Part shown: piece after piece, positions 25,636 to 33,886 of the stretch
Position numbering within the stretch: position 1 is the first letter of the stretch
Layout of the letters: each line of letters starts with the position of its first letter
NCBI RefSeq assembly: GCF_020524355.2
Contig: NZ_CP129019.1
Coordinates: 2,046,001-2,110,000 of the forward strand
Reading direction: 5' to 3'
Length of the DNA: 64,000 bases
Source of the DNA: Mesobacillus subterraneus
Lineage (GTDB): Bacteria; Bacillota; Bacilli; Bacillales; Cytobacillaceae
The notes under the pieces: model-generated
Databases searched by the model: none
Seen by the model: only the letters and a program-made list of their open reading frames with translations
Told to the model about the DNA's origin: nothing
Program-made: the position numbers and the translations under genes

Positions 25636-27292
25636 TACTTTTCCCCCTACTTCGGACAAACTCAGCTGTTGAAACCCTAATAGTGTCTGAACTTACCACT
25701 ACTTCGGACAAATTCAGCTGTTGAAACCCTAATTATGTCCGAACCTAACCGTACTTCGGACAAATTCAGTTACTGAAATCCAAATTATGTCCGAACCTAA
25801 CCGTACTTCGGACAAATTCAGTTACTGAAATCCAAATTATGTCCGAACTTACCACTACTTCGGACACATTCAGCTGTTGAAACCCTAATTATGTCCGGAC
25901 CTGACCCTACTTCGGACAAATCCAGCTGCTGAAACCCTAATTATGTCCGAACCTACCCCTACTTCGAACAAATTTAGCTGCTGAAACCCTAATAATGTCT
26001 GAACTTACCCCTACCTCGGACAAACTCAGTTACTGAAACCTTAATTATGTCCGAACTTACCACTACTTCGGACAAACTCAGCTGTTGAAACCCTAATAGT
26101 GTCTGAACTTACCACTACTTCGGACACATTCAGCTGTTGAAACCCTAATTATGTCCGAACCTAACCGTACTTCGGACAAATTCAGTTACTGAAATCCAAA
26201 TTATGTCCGAACCTACCCCTACTTCGGACAAATTCAGCTGTTGAAACCCTAATTATGTCCGAACCTGACCCTACTTCGGACAAATCCAGCTGCTGAAACC
26301 CTAATTATGTCCGGACCTACCCCTACTTCGAACAAATTTAGCTGCTGAAACCCTAATAATGTCTGAACTTACCCCTACCTCGGACAAACTCAGTTACTGA
26401 AACCTTAATTATGTCCGAACTTACCACTACTTCGGACAAACTCAGCTGTTGAAACCCTAATAGTGTCTGAACTTACCACTACTTCGGACACATTCAGCTG
26501 TTGAAACCCTAATTATGTCCGAACCTAACCGTACTTCGGACAAATTCAGTTACTGAAATCCAAATTATGTCCGAACCTACCCCTACTTGGGACAAATTCA
26601 ACTGTTGAAACCCTAATTATGTCCGAACCTGACCCTACTTCGGACAAATTCAGCTGTTGAACCCCTAATTATGTCCGAACTTACTCCTATTTCGTACAAA
26701 TTCAGCTGCTGAAATCCTAATTATGTCCGAACCTAACCGTACTTCGGACAAACTCAGCTGTTGAACCCCTAATTATGTCCGACCCTGACCCTACTTCGGA
26801 CAAATCCAGCTGCTGAAACCCTAATTATATCCGAACCTAACCGTACTTCGGACAAACTCAGTTACTGAAACCTTAATTATGTCCGAACTTACCACTACTT
26901 CGGACAAACTCAGCTGTTGAAACCCTAATTATGTCCGAACCTACCCCTACTTGGGACAAATTTAGCTGCTGAAACCCTAATAATGTCTGAACTTACCCCT
27001 ACCTCGGACAAACTCAGTTACTGAAACCTTAATTATGTCCGAACTTACCACTACTTCGGACAAACTCAGCTGTTGAAACCCTAATTATGTCCGAACCTGA
27101 CCCTACTTCGGACAAATCCAGCTGCTGAAACCCTAATTATGTCCGAACCTACCCCTATTTCGTACAAATTCAGCTGCTGAAATCCTAATTATGTCCGAAC
27201 TTACTCCTACTTCAGACAAATTCAGCAGCAAAAGCCCTTATAATGTCCGAACCAAACACTACTTCGGACAACTTTAGCCCCAGTAACCCAAA
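25636..27292. repeat. 52-bp tandem array, about 32 units
   Basis: Units repeat every 52 bp (GTACTTCGG at 25751 and 25803) with more divergence than the 2504 array. Arms TTCGGACA and TGTCCGAA lie 41 bp apart in each unit. The rare variant ACTTCGAACA occurs at 25961 and 26325, 364 bp (seven units) apart, marking a block duplication. It separates the JetD relic from amj. No open frame runs through it. Confidence 0.95.
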
Positions 27293-27320
27293 TCCTGTCC
27301 TAACCTCAGGCAGCTCATCC

Positions 27321-28136
27321 CTAAACAATAAACTTGGTAAACCAGGCGATATACTTTGCACCCCAGATGAACAGTGCTTGTGCTAAAATCGTGCCGAATA
27401 ATCTGGAAGTGACCATCATGATAGATAGGCTTTTCAGTTTATTGTAACTTCCTCTTTGATTGACTACATCGTCTGCCATGACGGAGAGCTTGGGATCGAT
27501 GAAAATAACCAATAGGATTGTTGCAATTCCATTAATTAAGCCTGAAGCCATTGTAGCGGTAATCTCTCGCTCTGGTGCGAGCAAGGCTGCATAAAGCGCA
27601 GACAAAACCCCAATTGTGTATATAGCCGTGATGAACATATTCACAAAGAATAGTCTTATCGGTATATCCTTAACATTTGTATCCCTTAAGTATGTAAATT
27701 TAGGTAGAGTTAAATGTGTTAAGCCTCGCCTGATGTATTTGATTGAAAATATTCTTTTCATTAAGGTTGGAACAGAGCCTTTTTCCTCTGACAGTAAAAT
27801 AATCGCTCTCGAAAATAATGCGATGAAACTGGGCAGCAAAAGGATTCCAAATATTGTCCCTACGGTAGAGGCTCCAATAAGAATTCGATATTGAGCTTCT
27901 ACAAACTCCAAAGTATTCTCTTTCGGCGCATTATCAATAAGGCTTCCTGTAAAGGGCTGCTGCATCATATTAGCCAGTCTTGAAACAATGACCATGATGT
28001 TAAAAAGAGATAAAGCTGATGCTATCATTTTAACTCTAGCACCTGATAGTCTAACTGCATAAGCAAGAGTTTCAATTGAATGGATGATGAAAATAAATAA
28101 GGTCAAGAAAATTAGGTTTAGAGTTATCAGTTCCAA
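27321..28136 (-). CDS. amj: Lipid II flippase Amj
   Basis: The 271-residue polytopic protein matches Amj (YdaH) in length and sequence: FIFIIHSIETLAYAVRLSGA at the start, LSLFNIMVIVSRLANMMQQP, an about 35-residue cytoplasmic stretch (SIKYIRRGLTHLTLPKFTYL) and a final DDVVNQRG/ILAQALFIWGAKYIAWF. Amj flips undecaprenyl-linked peptidoglycan precursor across the membrane when MurJ is absent or inhibited. The start is TTG 28136 after GGGGAGTGGTG. Monocistronic. In B. subtilis it is induced by envelope stress; I see no clear ECF promoter. Confidence 0.88.
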   Translation of the reverse strand: MELITLNLIFLTLFIFIIHSIETLAYAVRLSGARVKMIASALSLFNIMVIVSRLANMMQQPFTGSLIDNAPKENTLEFVEAQYRILIGASTVGTIFGILLLPSFIALFSRAIILLSEEKGSVPTLMKRIFSIKYIRRGLTHLTLPKFTYLRDTNVKDIPIRLFFVNMFITAIYTIGVLSALYAALLAPEREITATMASGLINGIATILLVIFIDPKLSVMADDVVNQRGSYNKLKSLSIMMVTSRLFGTILAQALFIWGAKYIAWFTKFIV

Positions 28137-28236
28137 ATCAACACCACTCCCCGTCTAAAATCACCTAATTTTACCATATTTACTTTTTGAAACATAGATT
28201 GATTTTTTCAAAAAGCCATGTGAGGACCTTAGAACA

Positions 28237-28263
28237 AAAGAAAGCACAGGGTACGTCCCCTGC
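28237..28263 (-). terminator. Terminator of the gpx-ohrR operon
   Basis: On the minus strand GTGCAGGGG and CCCTGTGC pair around a short loop, followed by TTTCTTTTG. Confidence 0.6.
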
Positions 28264-28270
28264 ACTTATC

Positions 28271-28720
28271 TCATAATCGGTTATATTCTTTTAACTTCCC
28301 TCGCAGCACTCTCAACTGTTTCATTAACTGCGCGTATTCTTCATATTCAATATTGCACAGCTTTAATTCAGTTGCGATTTTTTCCACGATGGCTTCTTTT
28401 TGTTCTATTGCTTTTGGAAGAAGGCTAATGCAGACTTTCCTTTCATCCGCAGTAGAACGCTCCCTCTTCAGCCATTCATTAGCTTCCATTCTCTTGATCA
28501 TCGGTGTTAAGGTCCCAGTGCCAAGGTTCAGCCTTTCGCCAAGCTCTTTTGCAGAAAGGTCGTCCTGTTCCCACAAGGCCAGCAGCACCAAATATTGCGG
28601 ATAGGTCAACCCGAAGCGATCGAGTGCTTTTGTATACAGTTTGTTAAACTGGCTCCCTGCATCATACACAGCAAAACACAGCTGATTTTCCAGAGTTAAA
28701 AAATCATCCAAGTGAATCAT
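28271..28720 (-). CDS. ohrR: OhrR-like MarR-family peroxide-sensing repressor
   Basis: The 149-residue winged-helix protein has the sensing cysteine in LENQLCFAVYDAGSQFNKLY (C15 of B. subtilis OhrR), the YPQYLVLLALWE segment and the wing/recognition region GTGTLTPMIKRMEANEWLKR. Organic hydroperoxides oxidise that Cys and release DNA. It follows the peroxidase gene by 12 bp, so the repressor is co-expressed with its probable target. ATG 28720 overlaps a weak site; TTG 28711 behind GAAGG is an alternative start. Confidence 0.87.
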   Translation of the reverse strand: MIHLDDFLTLENQLCFAVYDAGSQFNKLYTKALDRFGLTYPQYLVLLALWEQDDLSAKELGERLNLGTGTLTPMIKRMEANEWLKRERSTADERKVCISLLPKAIEQKEAIVEKIATELKLCNIEYEEYAQLMKQLRVLRGKLKEYNRL

Positions 28721-28732
28721 CCTTCACATGCT

Positions 28733-29209
28733 TTATATTAAGTTTTCAATATCCTTCTCAATTTTACTAGGTTCAGTCGTCGGTGCATAGCGCTTGACCA
28801 CCTGACCATTTCCATCCACCAGAAATTTAGTGAAATTCCACTTTATATCCTTCGTAAGGATTCCGCCTTTTTGTTCTTTCAAAAAGACAAATAGAGGATC
28901 TGCTTGTTCGCCGTTCACATCAATCTTCCCAAAGATAGGAAAGTAAACTCCATAGTTCATCTGGCAAAACTGCGTGGTTTCGTCAATATCATTGAACTCT
29001 TGGTCGTTGAACTGGCCACAAGGGAAACCGAGAATTTCTAAGCCCTTCCCCTGGTATTGGTTATATAATTCCTGAAGTCCCTCAAATTGAGGAGTTAACC
29101 CGCATTTACTTGCAGTATTGACAATCAGCAAAGGCTTGCCCTCAAAATCTCTCAAAGATTGTTCCTGACCATTTGTCTTTTTCACCGTAAAATCGTAAAC
29201 AGTTTTCAT
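28733..29209 (-). CDS. Glutathione peroxidase-family thiol peroxidase
   Basis: The 158-residue protein has all three family boxes: VNTASKCGLTPQFEGLQELY (peroxidatic Cys), FPCGQFNDQEF with catalytic Gln, and KWNFTKFLVDGNG (Trp-Asn). With Cys rather than selenocysteine and no glutathione in most bacilli, thioredoxin or bacillithiol systems are the likely reductants. It reduces organic hydroperoxides and heads an operon with ohrR, consistent with derepression by peroxide. ATG 29209 follows GAGGAGG. Confidence 0.92.
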   Translation of the reverse strand: MKTVYDFTVKKTNGQEQSLRDFEGKPLLIVNTASKCGLTPQFEGLQELYNQYQGKGLEILGFPCGQFNDQEFNDIDETTQFCQMNYGVYFPIFGKIDVNGEQADPLFVFLKEQKGGILTKDIKWNFTKFLVDGNGQVVKRYAPTTEPSKIEKDIENLI

Positions 29210-29230
29210 TTAACTTCCTCCTCAGTTTCA

Positions 29231-29260
29231 ATTATATCGTGTGCGATTTAATCGTATCAG
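29231..29260 (-). promoter_or_regulatory. Promoter and OhrR-type operator of gpx-ohrR
   Basis: On the minus strand TATAAT (29231-29236) is preceded by the near-palindrome TACGATT-A-AATCGCA (29242-29256) lying between the -10 and a weak -35, where a repressor would block polymerase. The half-sites resemble the TACAATT/AATTGTA pattern of OhrR boxes. Confidence 0.5.
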
Positions 29261-29261
29261 A

Positions 29262-29573
29262 TTTTATTTCGACTTTCAAATTTGAATGGCGAATTACTTA
29301 CGTCAAAAAAGACAAACAGTTTCCAATCAACAAGGACTATTGTGAAGAAAACAACTCCATCACACCTAAAAAAATCTTAAACATCAAAAAAGCCAATCCT
29401 AAAGTGAATTGGCTCGATCGTCTCATCGACAGTTGGAATTTAGACAATAGGGATCATCTCACTCAAATGATCCTTTACCGAAGGGTAAAACAAAACAAGA
29501 TTGCTGTTCCTATCCGTGTTCATGTTGCTATACTTATATTATCTACACAATACTTGATAAGGAGGTAAATAAC
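29262..29573. other. Intergenic region before the Crp/Fnr gene
   Basis: A hairpin AGCCAAT...ATTGGCT (29387-29411) has a T run only on the minus strand and serves no visible gene. A plus-strand frame of 109 codons runs through both this hairpin and the ohrR operator and lacks a ribosome site, so I do not call it. Confidence 0.4.
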
Positions 29574-30170
29574 ATGAAAGATGTCCTCATCCAATATATG
29601 AAACGTTTTTCTGACCTCAATGAAGCCAAATTAAAAGAACTGACAACCGATGTTCCTGTTGCAACTTTTAAGAAAGGAACTATCCTGCTGCATCAAGGAG
29701 AAGTTCCTGACAAATGCTATTTTGTCCTAAAAGGCTGTGTACGTCAGTATGCTGTTGATGAAAATGGAAATGAGAATACTTACAATTTTTTTACGGAAGA
29801 ACAAAGTGTAACGATTTTTAATCAACATACTCCGGATAAAACTTCACCATACTCTCTTGGCTGTTTGGAAGACTGTACGCTTGTTGTAGGCGATTTAGCT
29901 GCTGAGCAGGAAATATACGACATGCATCCGGTATTAGAGGCTATGACTCGCAAGATGATTGAAGAAGATATCGGTGCTATGAGGGATGATTTCTCCTCCT
30001 TTATTTCGTCAACTCCAGAAGAGCGATATCATGCTTTGATGATAAAAAGACCAGATTTAATTGACCGAGTTCCACAGTACCAACTAGCAAGCTACCTTGG
30101 AATAAAACCAGAATCCCTTAGTCGTATTAAGAAGCGCTCAGAAACAAATCACCTCAGAATTGTTGACTAG
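29574..30170 (+). CDS. Crp/Fnr family transcriptional regulator
   Basis: The 198-residue protein has a cyclic-nucleotide-binding-type beta-roll (KKGTILLHQGEVPDKCYFVL, KGCVRQYAVDENGNENTYNF), a dimerisation helix and a C-terminal HTH YQLASYLGIKPESLSRIKKR. The recognition helix carries ExxSR (ESLSR), the residues with which FNR reads TTGA half-sites. No cysteine cluster for an Fe-S centre is present, so the effector is unknown. AAGGAGG precedes ATG 29574. It runs tail to tail into the DUF4386 gene, whose promoter has a matching palindrome. Confidence 0.88.
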   Translation: MKDVLIQYMKRFSDLNEAKLKELTTDVPVATFKKGTILLHQGEVPDKCYFVLKGCVRQYAVDENGNENTYNFFTEEQSVTIFNQHTPDKTSPYSLGCLEDCTLVVGDLAAEQEIYDMHPVLEAMTRKMIEEDIGAMRDDFSSFISSTPEERYHALMIKRPDLIDRVPQYQLASYLGIKPESLSRIKKRSETNHLRIVD

Positions 30171-30172
30171 TA

Positions 30173-30865
30173 TTAGTCATTAGTCAATTTTCTCCCTTTT
30201 ACTAATAACCAGATACCAAAACCTAATTCACCCATAAACATCGGAGCAATAAGAATCATTTCCAATATTCCTGTAAAACCTTCAAGATGGGGAATAAACC
30301 CATACATGAAATGAATGATGAAGTAGCTGAAGCCTGCTAAGATTACTAGAATGCTAAGGACTTTGGGGATCTTATTTGTATTCATTGCTGCCAAGCCGAC
30401 TACGATAAGATGTATCCCAAAAATGATTAATCCCACAGACCATATTGCTTCAAAAGCTGTGATGGACCTCATAACTTCTTGTGCCAATGCTTCACCTGTA
30501 ACTGATTCTTGAAGGGTACTATTAGCTATAATGAGATGTGATACCGCAATTGCCAAAATTGCTGTGTAAAGCAAACGAAGCCAACCTGCCAATAATGCGT
30601 ATTCGCGATGAAAAGGCTTCAAAAACACGTAAAAGCCCCATGAAACAATTAAATCCGCAATGAGAATGATTAGCCATCCAAGGATCTCAAGTCTGAACAG
30701 AGATTGCGATCCTTGGATGTTTTCTAATGTGGTTACTGCGTCTCCATTAACAACTAACGAACTGTGTACATATCCCTGAGAAAAAAAGTCCGCCAGCGTC
30801 ATAATGAGCAAAGCCATACCTGATATGAATGCTGCTTTTCGTTGCATATTATTATTTGTTGCCAT
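30173..30865 (-). CDS. DUF4386 family membrane protein
   Basis: The 230-residue protein has six or seven helices, including AAFISGMALLIMTLADFFSQ, WLIILIADLIVSWGFYVFL (followed by KPFHREYALLAGWLRLLYTA, the most typical DUF4386 block), and AIWSVGLIIFGIHLIVVGLA. Function unknown. ATG 30865 follows GAGGAGG. Its stop codon is 3 bp from that of the Crp/Fnr gene, and the site at 30926 makes it the likely regulated target. Confidence 0.85.
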   Translation of the reverse strand: MATNNNMQRKAAFISGMALLIMTLADFFSQGYVHSSLVVNGDAVTTLENIQGSQSLFRLEILGWLIILIADLIVSWGFYVFLKPFHREYALLAGWLRLLYTAILAIAVSHLIIANSTLQESVTGEALAQEVMRSITAFEAIWSVGLIIFGIHLIVVGLAAMNTNKIPKVLSILVILAGFSYFIIHFMYGFIPHLEGFTGILEMILIAPMFMGELGFGIWLLVKGRKLTND

Positions 30866-30897
30866 AAAGAACCTCCTCGAAAATTGATCTCACTAAA

Positions 30898-30939
30898 ATT
30901 GTATTCTGTCTAAGGAAGATTCTCATTGACTTAAGTCAA
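30898..30939 (-). promoter_or_regulatory. Crp/Fnr-type site at -41.5 and -10 box of the DUF4386 gene
   Basis: TTGAC-TTAA-GTCAA (30926-30939) is a perfect palindrome of the FNR layout. On the minus strand 22 nt separate it from TACAAT (30898-30903), placing its centre at -41.5 if TACAAT is the -10 box. That is the class II activator position, and no good -35 box is present, as expected for an activator-dependent promoter. Confidence 0.65.
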
Positions 30940-31256
30940 GAAAATGACGGTTAGCAAAGATTTTAGCCATGTTTTCTAGCTGGCCTCATACAAAGTACCT
31001 GATACTATGCAAAAACGAAATCTTCTTCAACTCTAATCCCTTAATTTTTTTAAAAAAATCGCATTATACCTCCTTTGTAATGACGATTATAAAATGTTTA
31101 ACAAATCACGAAGACCAAATCACCTCAAAAGCAATTTGGTCCGCAATAATGAATAAGATTTTCCATACAATAAATATTGCTGATTAACAATTCAAATTAA
31201 CGCTGATTGATAGGTATCAAAAACTGTTAGGATTAACGCTGATTTAATACCTATTC

Positions 31257-31289
31257 AAAAAGGCCAAATCGCAAATGATTTGGCCTTTT
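31257..31289. terminator. Bidirectional terminator next to ftsZ
   Basis: AAAAGGCCAAATC and GATTTGGCCTTTT are perfect 13-bp arms around GCAAAT, just past the ftsZ stop codon. A direct repeat ATTAACGCTGATT occurs at 31197 and 31232 beside it. Confidence 0.85.
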
Positions 31290-31292
31290 GTA

Positions 31293-32537
31293 TTAACGCC
31301 TTCTGCTTCGCTTCCGCAAGAACGCTGGAATATCAAGCGAGTCGTCTTGTTGCTGGGTACCCCGTTCGTAATTCTCAGGTTCATCGTGGGAAGATGACTG
31401 GTTGTAGTTTCCGGATTGTCTGTAGCTGCCGGACTTGTTAATATTTTGGGCTCGTCCGTAATCCGCCGATTCTGCATAGGCAGCAGACTCCCGCTTTTTC
31501 GGCTGAGACTGGTATTGCTCACGGGAATTGACAATCATGTCTTCAGGTCGGCGAGATGTGTTCGACAGCGGAGCTTCCTCTTCATCAGGATCGAAGCCAG
31601 TCGCAATCACGGTCACCATGATTTCTTTATCCAGATTTTCATTGATGACTGATCCAAAAATCATGTTAAGCTGGTCATCTGTTGCAGCTGCCACAATGTC
31701 GGCCGCTTCCTGCACTTCATACAAGCTGAGGTTCATGCCGCCTGTGATGTTCATTAAAACTCCTTTTGCGCCGTTGATGCTTGTTTCAAGCAATGGAGAC
31801 GAGATGGCCTTTTTGGCAGCTTCGACAGCACGGTTATCTCCTGAAGATACACCGATGCCCATAAGCGCCGTTCCTTTGTTGGACATGATCGTTTTCACGT
31901 CAGCAAAGTCGAGGTTAATCATGCCGGGCACAGCGATCAAGTCGGAAATGCCTTGGACACCCTGCCTGAGGACATTGTCCGCCTCACGGAAGGCTTCAAT
32001 CATCGGTGTTTTCTTATCGACGATTTCCAGCAATCTCTCGTTAGGAATGATGATTAAGGTATTAACGGCTTTCTTCATCTCTTCAATTCCATCTGCCGCA
32101 TTTTGTGCCCGCTTGCGGCCTTCAAAAGTGAACGGACGAGTCACCACTCCAATAGTAAGTGCACCAAGTTCACGTGCGATATGGGCGATTTCCGGCGCAG
32201 CACCGGTCCCGGTTCCGCCACCCATTCCGGCCGTAACGAACACCATGTCCGCACCTTGCAGGGCATCCCTGATCTGCTGCCTGCTTTCCTCGACAGCCTT
32301 TCTGCCAATTTCAGGTTTGGCACCAGCTCCCAGACCCCTCGTCAGCGAACCGCCAATTTGCATCGTGACTTCCGCTTTTGACATGTTAAGAGCCTGCGCA
32401 TCTGTATTCACCGCAATGAACTCCACACCTTGCACGCCATCCTCAATCATCCGGTTCACAGCATTATTTCCTCCGCCGCCAACCCCAATTACTTTTATAG
32501 TAGCAAATTGATCGATATTGGTTTCAAACTCTAGCAT
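31293..32537 (-). CDS. ftsZ: Cell division GTPase FtsZ (isolated copy)
   Basis: The 414-residue protein has [14 protein letters not shown] at the N terminus, the tubulin signature [16 protein letters not shown], the T7 loop with NLDFADV and a C-terminal conserved peptide [17 protein letters not shown] for FtsA/SepF binding. A Ser/Gln/Asn-rich linker (about residues 320-400) precedes it. It polymerises with GTP into the Z ring. No ftsA or dcw gene is next to it, and core segments such as [18 protein letters not shown] differ from typical Bacillus FtsZ, so a second paralogue is possible. A GGGGGACTGTAA site precedes the ATG. Confidence 0.93.
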   Translation of the reverse strand: MLEFETNIDQFATIKVIGVGGGGNNAVNRMIEDGVQGVEFIAVNTDAQALNMSKAEVTMQIGGSLTRGLGAGAKPEIGRKAVEESRQQIRDALQGADMVFVTAGMGGGTGTGAAPEIAHIARELGALTIGVVTRPFTFEGRKRAQNAADGIEEMKKAVNTLIIIPNERLLEIVDKKTPMIEAFREADNVLRQGVQGISDLIAVPGMINLDFADVKTIMSNKGTALMGIGVSSGDNRAVEAAKKAISSPLLETSINGAKGVLMNITGGMNLSLYEVQEAADIVAAATDDQLNMIFGSVINENLDKEIMVTVIATGFDPDEEEAPLSNTSRRPEDMIVNSREQYQSQPKKRESAAYAESADYGRAQNINKSGSYRQSGNYNQSSSHDEPENYERGTQQQDDSLDIPAFLRKRSRRR

Positions 32538-32925
32538 TTACAGTCCCCCTATATATCTTCAGATCTTGCCCCCTATTTTTCTCTATACCTATAAAATTCG
32601 ACACCGGCTTGGAAATCCTGTCTTTTTTATTGATTTGTTATGGAACTGTAATTTTAGAGTAAAAAAGTGTCATTCTCCTAAGCATGTTCCTGATTATTGA
32701 TACATTCTCCACTTCAAAAGTCATTGATGGAAACATATTTTGGTTATTTTTGGAGACAATAATTCATTATGGGAATTATCGTTTTCTACAGAAGACTCCC
32801 TCATCATTCGTGAGAAAATCTTATAGCTAAGCGATAAAGGAATAGGCAAATTAGGAGTTTATTACATGAAGTTAAAGACGTTCCCTGTCATAGAAATTCT
32901 ATACGGAATCAGGAGGATATATATA
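32538..32925. other. Divergent upstream region of ftsZ and the Ktr-type gene
   Basis: No gene beyond the possible N-terminal extension at 32866. I looked for a ydaO-type c-di-AMP riboswitch, expected before some ktr genes, and did not find its conserved core. Confidence 0.4.
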
Positions 32926-33582
32926 ATGAGAAAGTTATTTGCTGTGTTAGGTCTTGGACGTTTTGGCGGAAGCCTTGTTAAAGAATTTCATCATCTTGGT
33001 TTAGAGGTGTTGGCAGTGGATGTGGACGCGGAAAGAGTTAACCGGTATAGACAATTTGCAACGGATGCAGTTGTTGCCAATGCCATAAGCGAAAATAGTC
33101 TAAAAGAATTGGGCTTGAAAAATGTAGACCTTGCCATTGTATCCTTCGGCGGTAATATTGAGTCTAGTATCCTCACAACATTACTGCTAAAGGATTTGGG
33201 TGTTAAGCAAGTATGGGTGAAAGCATTAAGTGATAATCATCAAAAGGTATTAGAAAAAATTGGAGCCGATCTCGTCATCCACCCTGAAAGGGAAATGGCA
33301 AAGAGAATCGCCCACCATGCTAGTTCAGATAAAATTATTGATTTTATCGAGCTCTCCAAGACCCACAGCATTGCAGAAATAATCTCTACAAAAAAGGTAA
33401 CAGACAAAACATTAAATGAGCTGAATATCAGGGCCAATTACGGATGTAACATCATCGGAATCCAGCGAGGAGAAGAATTTATTGTTTCCCCTTCAGTTGA
33501 AGAAGTCATCTGCCCTAATGATATACTCATCGTTTTAGGTCATAACAATCAAATTCACGCATTCGAAGAAAAAGGGGTTTAA
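32926..33582 (+). CDS. TrkA/KtrA-family potassium channel regulatory subunit
   Basis: The 218-residue protein is an RCK_N domain with the nucleotide motif AVLGLGRFGGSLVKEF, acidic ribose contact (VLAVDVD) and an RCK_C domain in the second half (IAEIISTKKVTDKTLNELNI). Such cytoplasmic rings gate Ktr/Trk channels in response to ATP/ADP and c-di-AMP. No membrane subunit is adjacent, as with KtrC. ATG 32926 follows AGGAGG; a second in-frame ATG at 32866 also has a good AGGAG site and would add 20 residues. Confidence 0.87.
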   Translation: MRKLFAVLGLGRFGGSLVKEFHHLGLEVLAVDVDAERVNRYRQFATDAVVANAISENSLKELGLKNVDLAIVSFGGNIESSILTTLLLKDLGVKQVWVKALSDNHQKVLEKIGADLVIHPEREMAKRIAHHASSDKIIDFIELSKTHSIAEIISTKKVTDKTLNELNIRANYGCNIIGIQRGEEFIVSPSVEEVICPNDILIVLGHNNQIHAFEEKGV

Positions 33583-33637
33583 TTTAGAATAGTTATGACT
33601 CAAGCAAGAAAACCAACTTTCAATATTAATCTCGGAA

Positions 33638-33862
33638 TGAAAGGAGTCGGGGCTCTTTTCGAGGAAACTTCTGAATACAGCAACAAAGATTTTCATTACA
33701 TAAAAAGGAATATTGTGACGATAAATCCTGATGTACGAAGATTATCGTCACATTAAAGGAAATAATGTGCAGATGAATCCGGATTGCTTTTATACCCGTA
33801 AAAACTAGGTGTCGTTTTTTACTTTTGATTGAGAAAGCAACAAAGTTTACGAAAAGAGCCAA
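33638..33862 (+). repeat. Interspersed element, copy 2, with an internal 52-bp duplication
   Basis: Matches the reverse complement of 10201-10380 over its length, but the central segment is duplicated: GATTTTC at 33688 and GATTATC at 33740 start two related 52-bp units, each with an inverted pair such as CACATTA...TAATGTG. It fills the gap between convergent genes. Confidence 0.8.
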
Positions 33863-33886
33863 GATAAAAGACTCAAATACTTTATA

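Noticed and set aside
29239..29568. 109-codon plus-strand ORF before the Crp/Fnr gene
   Set aside because: It has no ribosome site, runs through the ohrR operator and a minus-strand hairpin, and its translation is basic and featureless.
31528..32511. 327-codon plus-strand ORF opposite ftsZ
   Set aside because: It is the antisense shadow of a strongly conserved gene; its Ser/Ala-rich translation has no domain logic and no ribosome site.
32700..32925. ydaO-type c-di-AMP riboswitch before the Ktr-type gene
   Set aside because: The expected conserved core is not visible in this interval.
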